DNA of 64,000 bases from Flavobacterium sp. UBA5153 (GTDB lineage Bacteria; Bacteroidota; Bacteroidia; Flavobacteriales; Flavobacteriaceae). The notes under the pieces were generated by a model. That model was not told the DNA's origin. It saw only the letters and a program-made list of their open reading frames with translations, and did no database searches. The stretch spans positions 37,825 through 101,824 of the forward strand of contig DHXP01000003.1 of the NCBI GenBank assembly GCA_002413745.1. The letters are read 5' to 3'. Both the position numbers and the translations under genes were made by a program. Positions 37,259 through 46,060 of this stretch are shown here, piece by piece (within the stretch, counting starts at the first letter, position 1; each line of letters begins with the position of its first letter).

Positions 37259-38554
37259 TTATTCAATGGTGACTTTTATTTGTTTTATGCGTTTTTTGTC
37301 TACTGCTTCTATCGAAAATATGCAGTTTTTAAATGAAATTTTTTGATCTTTTTTCGGAAAATTACCTAAAATCTCAAGGATAAACCCCGCCAATGTTTCG
37401 GCCTCCCCTTTCTTCATTTCGAATAATTCTTCTTTAACATCGATAATTCTATAGAAATCCTTGAGGTTTATTTTACCTTCAAAAAGGTAATTTTTATCGT
37501 CTATTTTAGAAAAATTAACGTTTTCGCCATCAAATTCATCACTTATATCCCCCACAATTTCTTCGATAACATCCTCCAGAGAAACCAGCCCCGAAGTACC
37601 TCCGTATTCATCCACCACAATGGCCAGATGGCTTTTCATGCTTTGAAAATCCTTGAGCAAATTGTCGATTTTTTTGTTTTCGGGAACAAAAAACGGCTCC
37701 CGTATCAAGGTCTTCCAGTCAAAATCCTCCTTGTCTATATGCCGAAGCAAATCTTTTACAAATAAAACGCCCTCTATATGGTCTATATTGTCTCGATATA
37801 CAGGAATTCTGGAATAGCCCTTTTCAATTATTTTCGAATAAATAACCGCAAAAGACTCTTCTATTTCCAATGCAAAAATATCCATTCTCGGACTCATCAC
37901 CTGCTTGGTATCAGTGTTTCCGAAAGTAACGATTCCTTCCAATATTTTTTGCTCTTCAGATGAAGTTTCTTCGGTATCTGTAAGTTCCAGTGCCTGCGAC
38001 AATTGATTGACAGAAAAACTAGTTTTTTGTTTTCCCAATTTGTTGTGTAAGTATATGGTGACTTTGCGCATGGGCAAACTTATTGGCGAAAGCAATTTGT
38101 CGAGTCCCACAATAGGGTAAGCAATCAACTTGGCAAACTTGACGTTATTTCTGCTGGCATATACTTTGGGTAAAACTTCACCAAACAACAAGATTAAAAA
38201 GGTGACCACTATCACTTCAATGATAAATTTTAAAACAGGCGAAGTGACCGCGGAGAATAAATTTTTACCTACAAATGAAAATAAGATTACCACTCCAATG
38301 TTAATAAAATTGTTAGCTACAAGAAGTGTGGCCAGTAATTTTTTGGGTTTTTCTAAAAGTTCCGAAATGATTTTCCCCTTCGAAGGGTGGCCTCGCAAAG
38401 TGTCGTCTATGTCTTTTTGTGACAACGAAAACAGTGCCACTTCGGCGCCAGAAACTAATGCAGAACAAAATAGCAATGCAAATATTCCGATGAAACCAAA
38501 TACTAAATTAGTATCTAGAGTATATACAAAATTAAAACTGGGCTCTGGGTCCAA
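37259..38554 (-). CDS. gldE: Gliding motility-associated protein GldE (CNNM/CorC family)
   Basis: A 431-residue protein with an N-terminal CNNM membrane domain (FCSALVSGAEVALFSLSQ, helices to about residue 180), two CBS domains in the middle (VMSPRMDIFALE, AIVVDEYGGTSGLVSLEDVIEE) and a C-terminal CorC_HlyC domain (AETLAGFILE). Family members sense nucleotides and move cations; GldE supports GldD in gliding. The position between ssb and gldD supports the name. Confidence 0.92.
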   Translation of the reverse strand: MDPEPSFNFVYTLDTNLVFGFIGIFALLFCSALVSGAEVALFSLSQKDIDDTLRGHPSKGKIISELLEKPKKLLATLLVANNFINIGVVILFSFVGKNLFSAVTSPVLKFIIEVIVVTFLILLFGEVLPKVYASRNNVKFAKLIAYPIVGLDKLLSPISLPMRKVTIYLHNKLGKQKTSFSVNQLSQALELTDTEETSSEEQKILEGIVTFGNTDTKQVMSPRMDIFALEIEESFAVIYSKIIEKGYSRIPVYRDNIDHIEGVLFVKDLLRHIDKEDFDWKTLIREPFFVPENKKIDNLLKDFQSMKSHLAIVVDEYGGTSGLVSLEDVIEEIVGDISDEFDGENVNFSKIDDKNYLFEGKINLKDFYRIIDVKEELFEMKKGEAETLAGFILEILGNFPKKDQKISFKNCIFSIEAVDKKRIKQIKVTIE

Positions 38555-38577
38555 ATTAAAATAGATTAGTTAAACAA

Positions 38578-39018
38578 TCAAAACGGCAGGTCATTCACTG
38601 GCAAACCGTTGTTTTCCGGGTCAAAGTTAGTATTTTTTACAAGTTCAGGATTGTGAATTTGTTTGATATTTTCGCTTCCTTTCTTGGTTGACAAAAAAGT
38701 AAACTCGGTAACTTGAATTTCGGTGGTATATTTTGCAGAACCGTCTTCTGCCTGCCATTGGCGGGATTTAATACGTCCTTCTATGTATATTTTATCTCCT
38801 TTTGAAAGGTATTTTTCACATATTTCGGCTGCTTTGTTGCGTACAACCAAATTATGCCATTCTGTAGAAGTGATTTTTTCGTTGGTCGTTTTATTGGTAT
38901 ACACTTCATTTGTTGCCAATTGAAATCTTCCAATACAATTGCCACCATCGAAATAATGCATTTTTATATCGTCTCCAAGATGACCTATTAACATAACCTT
39001 ATTTAACGTTCCGCTCAT
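38578..39018 (-). CDS. ssb: Single-stranded DNA-binding protein
   Basis: A 146-residue OB-fold protein (NKVMLIGHLGDDIK, WHNLVVRNKAAEICEKYLSKGDKIYIEG) with a C-terminal partner-binding tip ending NDLPF. The Met at 39018 begins the family sequence (MSGTLNKV). It lies between mutY and gldE, as in other flavobacteria. Confidence 0.95.
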   Translation of the reverse strand: MSGTLNKVMLIGHLGDDIKMHYFDGGNCIGRFQLATNEVYTNKTTNEKITSTEWHNLVVRNKAAEICEKYLSKGDKIYIEGRIKSRQWQAEDGSAKYTTEIQVTEFTFLSTKKGSENIKQIHNPELVKNTNFDPENNGLPVNDLPF

Positions 39019-39065
39019 TGCAATTAGTTGGCATTTGTACCAAAGGTACATATTTTAAAAAATAT

Positions 39066-40100
39066 TTAATTCATTTCGATAAAATTAAAAATCACAATCG
39101 GGAAAGGAAACGATTTTAAAGTCGTGGCATCCATACCATTTTCGATAGTTCCTTTTACTTTTACTTTCCAAAACTTGATATGTAAATGTTGATGGGATAG
39201 TTTATGTATTACGCTTTTCCCATTGCATTCGTCCACACTTATTAATTCGTTGTTTTTAAAAAATTCGTCTTGAATGCTTGTGGAAATATAATCAAAATCT
39301 TTTTCGGCATCGGTTTCAATCAAGGGAAATTCGTATAGATTTTGCCAGATTCCTTTGGCAATCCGCTTCTGTATTATGGTATTTTCGTTATCATCAGAAA
39401 CAACCAAATAATTAAAAAACCGATTCCTGACCTTTAATTTTTTGGAATTAACCGGCAACTGGTCTACCTTCTTTTTTTGCAAAGCAGCGCAACTTGAGTT
39501 GAATACACAAATCCCGCAATTTGGACTTTTAGGGACACATTGCAAGGCACCAAACTCCATAATGGCTTGGTTAAACAGTGCTGGATTATCTTTTGGCATT
39601 AATTCAAATGCTAAAGCGGCGAACTCCTTTTTGGCGGAAGCCGCAGCAATATCGGTTTCCATGTCAAAATAGCGTGACAAAATCCGAAAAACATTTCCGT
39701 CGACAACAGGAACAGGTTCATTATAGGAAAAAGAAGCAATTGCCGCCGCGGTATATTCTCCAACTCCTTTTAATTTTAGCAAGTCCTTATATGTATTAGG
39801 AAACACGCCGGATAATTCTGAAGCTACATATTGAGCGGTTTTATGCAAATTACGGGCACGGGAATAGTATCCCAAACCCTGCCAAAGTTTCAAAACCTGC
39901 TCTTCATCGGCTTTCGCCAAATCAAAAACAGTTGGAAAAGCGGCCATAAAAGAAAGAAAATACGGAGTTCCCTGGGCTACTCGAGTCTGTTGAAGGATAA
40001 TTTCAGAGAGCCAAATTGGGTAAGGATTGGTGGTATTTCTCCATGGCAAATCCCGCTTATTTTGTAAATACCATTGAGTTAATGAGTTAGTAAAATTCAT
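39066..40100 (-). CDS. mutY: A/G-specific adenine glycosylase MutY
   Basis: Removes adenine mispaired with 8-oxoguanine. The 344 residues show the catalytic Glu region LSEIILQQTRV, the helix-hairpin-helix LKGVGEYTAAAI with catalytic Asp in VVDGNVFR, the four-Cys cluster loop (C-x6-C-x2-C-x5-C), and a C-terminal MutT-like domain that reads 8-oxoG. It is the first gene of the - strand run mutY-ssb-gldE-gldD. Confidence 0.96.
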   Translation of the reverse strand: MNFTNSLTQWYLQNKRDLPWRNTTNPYPIWLSEIILQQTRVAQGTPYFLSFMAAFPTVFDLAKADEEQVLKLWQGLGYYSRARNLHKTAQYVASELSGVFPNTYKDLLKLKGVGEYTAAAIASFSYNEPVPVVDGNVFRILSRYFDMETDIAAASAKKEFAALAFELMPKDNPALFNQAIMEFGALQCVPKSPNCGICVFNSSCAALQKKKVDQLPVNSKKLKVRNRFFNYLVVSDDNENTIIQKRIAKGIWQNLYEFPLIETDAEKDFDYISTSIQDEFFKNNELISVDECNGKSVIHKLSHQHLHIKFWKVKVKGTIENGMDATTLKSFPFPIVIFNFIEMN

Positions 40101-40158
40101 ATTTAATTTTTGATTAACAAAAGTAAAAGTTTATGTTATTAAAATTTAATGAATTAGC

Positions 40159-40190
40159 TTGAATAATTGTTTTTTAAATTCATATATTTG
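40159..40190 (+). promoter_or_regulatory. Predicted HU promoter
   Basis: TTG (40159-40161), 21 bases, TATATTTG (40183-40190) match the Bacteroidota consensus. Confidence 0.65.
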
Positions 40191-40234
40191 CAACCTCAAA
40201 AAAATAGTACACCATTTATAAATTACGAAAGAAA

Positions 40235-40525
40235 ATGACGAAAGCAGATATCGTAGCAAAAATCTCGGAAAAATTAGGTCTTGAAAAAGGAGATGTTCAA
40301 GCGACAGTGGAGACCTTTATGACCGAAGTAAAAACCTCATTAGAAACTGGAGACAATGTTTATTTAAGAGGATTTGGAAGCTTTATTGTGAAAACAAGAG
40401 CTGAAAAAACAGGAAGAAATATTTCAAAAAATACCACGATCAAAATTCCAGCACACAATATTCCAGCATTCAAACCTGCAAAAGTGTTTGTTGAAGGAGT
40501 AAAAGTTAATAACGAAGCAAAATAA
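40235..40525 (+). CDS. HU-family DNA-binding protein
   Basis: A 96-residue histone-like protein. It has the dimerisation helices (MTKADIVAKISEKLGL), the beta arm (GFGSFIVKTRAEKTGRN) and the DNA-inserting Pro region (IPAHNIPAFKPAK). The very small basic ORF downstream probably shares its transcript. Confidence 0.93.
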   Translation: MTKADIVAKISEKLGLEKGDVQATVETFMTEVKTSLETGDNVYLRGFGSFIVKTRAEKTGRNISKNTTIKIPAHNIPAFKPAKVFVEGVKVNNEAK

Positions 40526-40555
40526 CAAAATTTATTAATCACAAAATCACCAACT

Positions 40556-40648
40556 ATGCCAAGTGGTAAAAAAAGAAAGAGACATAAGGTAGCAACGCAC
40601 AAACGTAAAAAAAGAGCGAGAGCTAACCGTCATAAAAAGAAAAAGTAG
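40556..40648 (+). CDS. 30-residue very basic protein, possible ribosomal component
   Basis: ATG at 40556 opens a frame of 30 codons: MPSGKKRKRHKVATHKRKKR at the N-terminus, then a tail of Arg, His and Lys. About two thirds of the residues are Lys, Arg or His. It begins 30 bases after the HU gene, is closed by a strong terminator, and ends before any other gene. Size and charge are those of a small ribosomal or RNA-binding protein; I cannot say which. Bacteroidota have an extra ribosomal protein, bL38, that should be compared with it. Confidence 0.75.
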   Translation: MPSGKKRKRHKVATHKRKKRARANRHKKKK

Positions 40649-40666
40649 TTTTAAACTACTTTTTTC
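40640..40666 (+). terminator. Intrinsic terminator of the HU transcript
   Basis: AAAAAGTAGTTT and AAACTACTTTTT form a near-perfect palindrome followed by a T-run. The 5' arm includes the stop codon of the 30-residue ORF. Confidence 0.8.
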
Positions 40667-40691
40667 TTTTTAATCGTTCATTGAAATCGAA

Positions 40692-40773
40692 AAAAGATGA
40701 AAGAGAAAAGAAAATAGAACATAGACGTAATAAGTCTATTCTCTTTAATCTATTCTCTACTAATCTTCTTTCC
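40692..40773. repeat. Palindromic intergenic repeat, ATAGA-rich arms
   Basis: AATAGAACATAGAC and GTCTATTCTCTTTAATCTATT form inverted arms around GTAATAA. Same type as 7109-7206. Confidence 0.6.
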
Positions 40774-40863
40774 CCGGGTTCAATACCTGTTAAAATTATT
40801 GTTTAATCCATCCTTACAATTTTATTTAAGATTATAGATTGCAGATTTCAGATTCAATCGCAT

Positions 40864-40891
40864 TCTAAAATCTAAAATCTAAAATCTAAAA
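40864..40891. repeat. Four tandem TCTAAAA heptamers
   Basis: Four perfect copies of TCTAAAA end 28 bases before the RNase G start codon. They could vary in number by slippage. Confidence 0.8.
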
Positions 40892-40919
40892 TTGAAAAGT
40901 TCGGATAAAAATTTACAAC

Positions 40920-42464
40920 GTGAATAAAGAATTAATCATTAGATCTAGTTCCGAAGCCGTAGATTTTGCCTTATTAAAAGATGGAAAACTAATTGAATTA
41001 CACAAAGAAGAAGAAAAAAGCAACTTCCAGGTTGGTGATATTTTTATTGCCAAAATAAGGAAACCCGTTGCTGGACTTAATGCCGCTTTTGTAAATGTAG
41101 GCTTCGAAAAAGACGCCTTTTTACATTATCACGATTTAGGACCCAATCTTACTTCCCAACTGAAATTCATAAAACTTGTAAGCGCAGGTAAAACAAAAGA
41201 TTTCTCCCTAAAAAACTTTCAGTTTGAAAAAGAGATTGATAAAGATGGCTCGATAACAAACATTATCAATGCCAATCAATCCATTTTAGTACAAGTCGTT
41301 AAAGAACCAATATCTACCAAAGGACCAAGAATCAGCGCCGAGCTTTCTCTTGCCGGAAGATTTATTGTTCTCGTTCCCTTCTCTGACCGTGTTTCCATTT
41401 CACAAAAGATAGAAGACAAGAAAGAAAAGGATCGTCTAAAACGATTAGTACAATCCATCAAACCAAAAGGATTTGGTGTTATTGTTCGCACAGTAGCCGA
41501 AGGCAAAAATACAGCCGAATTAGAAAAAGATTTGCAGAACCTGCTAAGCAGATGGACTGCAATGTGTAAAAAATTACCAACCGCTCATCATCCGTCAAAA
41601 GTATTAGGAGAGCTCAATAGAGCTTCATCAATATTAAGAGACGTCTTCAACGATACCTTCAGTGGTATTCAAATAGATGATGAAGAGTTGTACAACCAAA
41701 CCAAGGACTATTTACAAGAAATAGCTCCTTCAAAAACATCGATTGTTAAGTTTTATCAATCAAAAGACACGCCAATTTTCGAAAAATACAACATAGAGAG
41801 ACAAATCAAGACCTCCTTTGGAAAAACAGTTTCGATGAGTAAAGGTGCTTATCTTATTATCGAACACACTGAAGCTTTACACGTCATAGACGTCAACAGC
41901 GGAAACCGTTCCAATAAAGCATCCAACCAAGAAGACACTGCCTTGGAAGTCAACATGATTGCCGCAGCCGAAATCGCCAGACAATTACGTCTTCGTGATA
42001 TGGGCGGGATAATCGTAATTGATTTTATCGATATGGGAAATCCCGAAAATCGAAAAGTCTTGTTCGACTTCCTCAGGGAAGAAATGAGCGATGATAAAGC
42101 AAAACACAAAATCTTGCCGCCGAGTAAATTTGGATTAGTCCAAATCACAAGACAAAGAGTAAGACCGGAAGTCAACATTAAAACTAGAGAAGAAGATCCA
42201 AACAATATTGAAGGCGAAATTGAAGCGCCAATTCAAATCATTGACAAAATCGCCTTAGATCTAGAAAACATATTAAAAACTCACAATGATGTTGTGCTCA
42301 ATGTACATCCATTTGTGGCCGCATACCTTACCAAAGGTTTTCCATCAATACGTTCAAAATGGTTTTTTGAACATAAAAAATGGGTGAAAATCATACCGCG
42401 TGACGCTTACACGTATTTAGAATATCATTTTTACGATAAAAAGAAGAATGTTATTATTGAATAA
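40920..42464 (+). CDS. rng: Ribonuclease G/E family endoribonuclease
   Basis: A 514-residue RNase with an N-terminal S1 domain interrupted in the usual way (GDIFIAKIRKPVAGLNAAFVNVGFEKDAFLH), a catalytic domain with the metal-binding IVIDFIDM, and RRVRPE-like QRVRPEVN. The Zn-link CxxC of E. coli RNase E is missing; its place reads TREEDPNNIEGE. A GTG start fits the family N-terminus. It processes rRNA and mRNA by analogy. Confidence 0.93.
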   Translation: MNKELIIRSSSEAVDFALLKDGKLIELHKEEEKSNFQVGDIFIAKIRKPVAGLNAAFVNVGFEKDAFLHYHDLGPNLTSQLKFIKLVSAGKTKDFSLKNFQFEKEIDKDGSITNIINANQSILVQVVKEPISTKGPRISAELSLAGRFIVLVPFSDRVSISQKIEDKKEKDRLKRLVQSIKPKGFGVIVRTVAEGKNTAELEKDLQNLLSRWTAMCKKLPTAHHPSKVLGELNRASSILRDVFNDTFSGIQIDDEELYNQTKDYLQEIAPSKTSIVKFYQSKDTPIFEKYNIERQIKTSFGKTVSMSKGAYLIIEHTEALHVIDVNSGNRSNKASNQEDTALEVNMIAAAEIARQLRLRDMGGIIVIDFIDMGNPENRKVLFDFLREEMSDDKAKHKILPPSKFGLVQITRQRVRPEVNIKTREEDPNNIEGEIEAPIQIIDKIALDLENILKTHNDVVLNVHPFVAAYLTKGFPSIRSKWFFEHKKWVKIIPRDAYTYLEYHFYDKKKNVIIE

Positions 42465-42467
42465 AAC

Positions 42468-42517
42468 AAAAACCGCCTTTCTCCCGATAGCTATCGGGAA
42501 GATTGGCGGTTTTTTTG
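42468..42517 (+). terminator. Intrinsic terminator after rng with nested palindrome
   Basis: AAAACCGCC and GGCGGTTTT enclose the 16-base palindrome CCCGATAGCTATCGGG, followed by T7. The same palindrome is inserted in hairpin element copy 1. Confidence 0.88.
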
Positions 42518-42571
42518 TGCGTCATTGCGAAATTTCTCGAAGCAATCTGTAATTTATGATTAATTTTTTTT

Positions 42572-42678
42572 AGGAGCTATTTCCAGCTATCCGTTGCAAT
42601 CTTTTTTTAAACCTATAAGGTTTTGGAAACCTTATAGGTTTAAAAAAAAAAGGATTTCCACTGCTATCTGGGCTAGGG
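42572..42678 (+). repeat. Long hairpin element, copy 3 of 3
   Basis: Begins AGGAGCTATTTCCAGCTATC, continues CGTTGCAATC and T7, holds a perfect central stem (AAACCTATAAGG / CCTTATAGGTTT), then A-run, GGATTTCCACTGCTATC and GGGCTAGGG. It lies between convergent rng and tadA. Confidence 0.85.
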
Positions 42679-42695
42679 CAATCGCTTATCAAAAA

Positions 42696-43139
42696 TCACT
42701 TTCTCTTCTTCGCAAAAAAAGTCTTCATCAATTCCGAGGCTTCATTTGCTAAAACACCACGAACAACTGTAGTTTTTGGGTGCAATTGCGTTCCCATTTT
42801 CTCGAAACCACGATTTTCATCACTCGCACCAAAAACAATTTTTGAAATTTGGCTCCAGTACAAAGCTCCCGCACACATCTGGCAAGGTTCAACGGTGACA
42901 TACAACGTGCAACCCACTAAATATTTGCCTCCAAGAAAATTGGCAGCAGCCGTAATGGCTTGCATTTCGGCATGAGCGGTCACATCATTAAGCATTTCGG
43001 TAAGATTATGACCTCGGGCAATGATTGTATTGTCGATGACGATTACGGCACCAACAGGGATTTCGTCTTTTTCAAAAGCCCTTTCCGCTTCTTGCAAAGC
43101 TTTTTTCATAAAATATTCGTCGGTGAAAATGTTTTCCAT
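42696..43139 (-). CDS. tadA: tRNA adenosine-34 deaminase TadA
   Basis: Zinc deaminase that makes inosine at the wobble position of tRNA-Arg. The 147 residues have the HAE motif (TAHAEMQAI) with proton-shuttling Glu, and PCQMCAGAL for zinc. It converges with rng. Confidence 0.93.
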   Translation of the reverse strand: MENIFTDEYFMKKALQEAERAFEKDEIPVGAVIVIDNTIIARGHNLTEMLNDVTAHAEMQAITAAANFLGGKYLVGCTLYVTVEPCQMCAGALYWSQISKIVFGASDENRGFEKMGTQLHPKTTVVRGVLANEASELMKTFFAKKRK

Positions 43140-43222
43140 AAGCTCCTTAACCCCTAAAGGGGAATTATTAAGTTAAACACAAAAATAGAAAACAAAATCG
43201 TAAATTCGCTTTTTATAAAATA

Positions 43223-44992
43223 ATGAAAAGTAATTTACTTCAACATATCAATTCTCCAACAGATTTACGCCAACTCAAAGAAGCTCAACTTCCTCAAGTG
43301 GCCCAAGAATTACGCGATTTTATTATTGACATTGTTTCTGTGAAAGAAGGTCATCTCGGCGCCAGCCTTGGCGTTGTTGAACTCACGATTGCTTTGCATT
43401 ATGTATTCAACACACCCGAGGATTTGTTGATTTGGGACGTGGGTCATCAAGCCTATGGCCATAAAATATTGACCGGAAGAAGAGAAAATTTTCATACCAA
43501 CAGACAATTGGGAGGTATTTCTGGCTTTCCAAAAAGAAGCGAAAGCATTTACGATGCTTTTGGTGTAGGTCATTCCTCCACCTCTATTTCTGCGGCTTTG
43601 GGAATGGCGATTGCCTCTAACTTAAAAGGTGAATTTGAAAAACACCATATTGCCGTAATTGGCGATGCTTCGATCGCTTCGGGAATGGCATTCGAAGGAT
43701 TAAATCACGCTGGCGTTACCGATGCTAATTTATTGGTGATTCTCAATGACAATGCCATCGGGATTGACCCAAGTGTTGGGGCACTGAAAAACTATCTCAC
43801 TGCCGTGAAAGAAGGGAAAAATCCGAAGCAGAACAATATGATTAAGTCCTTAAACTTTGATTATTCCGGACCCATTGACGGCAACGACATTTTTGCAGTC
43901 ATCAAGGAATTGAAGCGACTTAAAAAAGTAAAAGGGCCAAAGTTTCTTCACATCATTACCACAAAGGGAAAAGGACTACAACAGGCCGAAGAAGACCAGG
44001 TAAAATACCACGCACCAGGAAAATTTGATGCAACTACGGGCGAAATACATTTAAAATCCGAAGAAAATCTTCCTCCAAAATACCAAGATGTTTTTGGCTT
44101 GACCCTTTTGGATTTGGCTAAAAAAAATGAAAAAATCATAGGAATTACACCTGCAATGCCTTCTGGAAGTTCGCTGAAATTCATGATGGAAGCTTTCCCA
44201 AAACGGGCGATTGATGTGGGTATTGCCGAGCAACACGCCGTGACACTTTCGGCAGGAATGGCTACGCAAGGCATGATTGTTTTTTGTAATATTTATTCCA
44301 CATTTTTGCAAAGAGCGTATGACCAAGTCATTCACGATGTGGCTTTACAAAACTTACCGGTGATTTTTTGTTTGGACAGAGCAGGTTTAGTTGGCGAAGA
44401 TGGCGCGACGCATCACGGCGTTTTCGATTTGGCTTATTTGCGTTGCATTCCGAATATGGTTGTTTATGCCCCTTTGAATGAAATTGCGTTGCGAAATATT
44501 CTGTACACCGCACAATTGGGATTGAATCATCCTATTTCGATTCGCTACCCTCGTGGTCGTGGCTTAATTGTAGATTGGCAAAAACCATACGAAAAAATCG
44601 AAATCGGAAAAGCATATTGTCTCAAAAAAGGCTCAAACGTAGCAGTTTTATCCAACGGCACAATTGGAAACAATGTTACTTTGGCTTTAGCCAAAATGCA
44701 TCATCCGGAAACCATTGCGCATTATGATTTTGCCTTTGTAAAACCTTTGGACGAGAATTTATTGCATACTGTTTTTTCGACATTTGAAAACATAATTACC
44801 ATTGAAGACGGCGTCATAAAAGGTGGTTTTGGAAGTGCCATTCTTGAATTTTCATCTCAAAATAATTACACTTCGAAGGTAAAAACCCTCGGAATTCCTG
44901 ATGAATTTATTAAACAAGGAACTATTGATGAACAACAACAATATTGCAAAATTGACGTTAAAAGCTTAGAAAACATTTTTTTAAGCTATTGA
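43223..44992 (+). CDS. dxs: 1-deoxy-D-xylulose-5-phosphate synthase
   Basis: TPP-dependent enzyme that joins pyruvate and glyceraldehyde-3-phosphate to DXP, for isoprenoids and for the thiazole of thiamin. The 589 residues show the TPP motif as GDASIASGMAFEGLNHAG ... LNDNAIGI and the catalytic Glu and His regions DVGIAEQHAVT and DVGHQAYGHK. It is slightly shorter than the 620-residue E. coli enzyme. It links to the TPP-controlled operon at 5-12 kb. Confidence 0.95.
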   Translation: MKSNLLQHINSPTDLRQLKEAQLPQVAQELRDFIIDIVSVKEGHLGASLGVVELTIALHYVFNTPEDLLIWDVGHQAYGHKILTGRRENFHTNRQLGGISGFPKRSESIYDAFGVGHSSTSISAALGMAIASNLKGEFEKHHIAVIGDASIASGMAFEGLNHAGVTDANLLVILNDNAIGIDPSVGALKNYLTAVKEGKNPKQNNMIKSLNFDYSGPIDGNDIFAVIKELKRLKKVKGPKFLHIITTKGKGLQQAEEDQVKYHAPGKFDATTGEIHLKSEENLPPKYQDVFGLTLLDLAKKNEKIIGITPAMPSGSSLKFMMEAFPKRAIDVGIAEQHAVTLSAGMATQGMIVFCNIYSTFLQRAYDQVIHDVALQNLPVIFCLDRAGLVGEDGATHHGVFDLAYLRCIPNMVVYAPLNEIALRNILYTAQLGLNHPISIRYPRGRGLIVDWQKPYEKIEIGKAYCLKKGSNVAVLSNGTIGNNVTLALAKMHHPETIAHYDFAFVKPLDENLLHTVFSTFENIITIEDGVIKGGFGSAILEFSSQNNYTSKVKTLGIPDEFIKQGTIDEQQQYCKIDVKSLENIFLSY

Positions 44993-45031
44993 AAAGAATT
45001 ATTTTAGCACTTTCAAACTTAATACTCCCTA

Positions 45032-46057
45032 ATGAAATTACTACACTATACCTTACTCCTCTTTTTACTGACAATTTCTATACATAGTTTTTCTCAAGAG
45101 ACAATAAAGCCTATAATAGTAGAACTTAAACCCATAACAACACTTGTAAAAATACCTATAACAATAGCAGCAAAAAAACAACCAATAATACCGCCAATTT
45201 CTTTATCTCATTGGATAAAGATAAACACGGTTGGTTTTGACCTGAACGAAATCACTTTTTCAAATTGGAATGCCGGTGGTGTAAGTTCTGTTTCAGGATT
45301 AGTAAAGGGCAATTTTACAAGAATTTACAATCTTGACAAAAGCAAATGGTTCAACGAACTGATAGTTCGATATGGCGTCAACAAACAAGACGGTTTAGCG
45401 ATAAAAAAGTCAGATGACGCTATTCGATTTACTTCAACTTTTGGCTATAGAAAAGACACCTTGTCAAATTGGTATCATTCTGTTAAATTCAATTTCAACA
45501 CGCAATTTACCAACGGTTATAATTATCCAAACACCAGTTCGCCAATTTCAAAACCTTTTGCGCCAGCCTATACTTTCCTTGGAATCGGAGCTGAATATTT
45601 CAATAAAGAAAAGAAAATCAATGTTTACATTTCGCCTTTGACAATGAAAAACACTTTGGTTTTAGACCAGACTTTGGCCAATCAAGGTGCTTTTGGTGTT
45701 GCCAAAGCCATATATGACTTGGATGGAAATCTAATTTTGGAAGGTGAAAAATCAAAAACTGAACTTGGTTTTTTGGTTACCAACTTTTATAAAAAAGAAG
45801 TCTTAAAAAACATTGTTTTGGAAAACCGATTAAGCCTATATTCAGATTACATCCATAATTTCGGAAATATTGATGTTGACTGGGAATTAAAGTTTGACTT
45901 GATTGTAAATCAATTTGTCAAAGCAAATATAGGGACACATATTATTTATGATGATGACATAAAAACCAAAAAGGAAATTAACGGCGAACAAGTTACTTTA
46001 GGCCCAAAAATTCAACTAAAACAGCTTCTGGGTGTGGGTTTAGCATATGCTTTTTAA
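45032..46057 (+). CDS. DUF3078 outer-membrane protein
   Basis: A 341-residue protein with a signal peptide (cleavage near SFSQ) and a beta-rich body ending in a C-terminal aromatic (GVGLAYAF), as expected of an outer-membrane barrel. The block LNEITFSNWNAGGVSSVSG identifies the DUF3078 family. It starts 39 bases after dxs and may be co-transcribed. The function is unknown. Confidence 0.88.
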   Translation: MKLLHYTLLLFLLTISIHSFSQETIKPIIVELKPITTLVKIPITIAAKKQPIIPPISLSHWIKINTVGFDLNEITFSNWNAGGVSSVSGLVKGNFTRIYNLDKSKWFNELIVRYGVNKQDGLAIKKSDDAIRFTSTFGYRKDTLSNWYHSVKFNFNTQFTNGYNYPNTSSPISKPFAPAYTFLGIGAEYFNKEKKINVYISPLTMKNTLVLDQTLANQGAFGVAKAIYDLDGNLILEGEKSKTELGFLVTNFYKKEVLKNIVLENRLSLYSDYIHNFGNIDVDWELKFDLIVNQFVKANIGTHIIYDDDIKTKKEINGEQVTLGPKIQLKQLLGVGLAYAF

Positions 46058-46060
46058 AAA

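Noticed and set aside
40777..40796. GGGTTCAATACC resembling a tRNA T-loop
   Set aside because: The flanking bases do not form the five-pair T stem, and no acceptor, D or anticodon arm is present.
40861..40894. Possible CRISPR-like repeat
   Set aside because: The units are contiguous heptamers with no spacers, so this is a simple tandem repeat.
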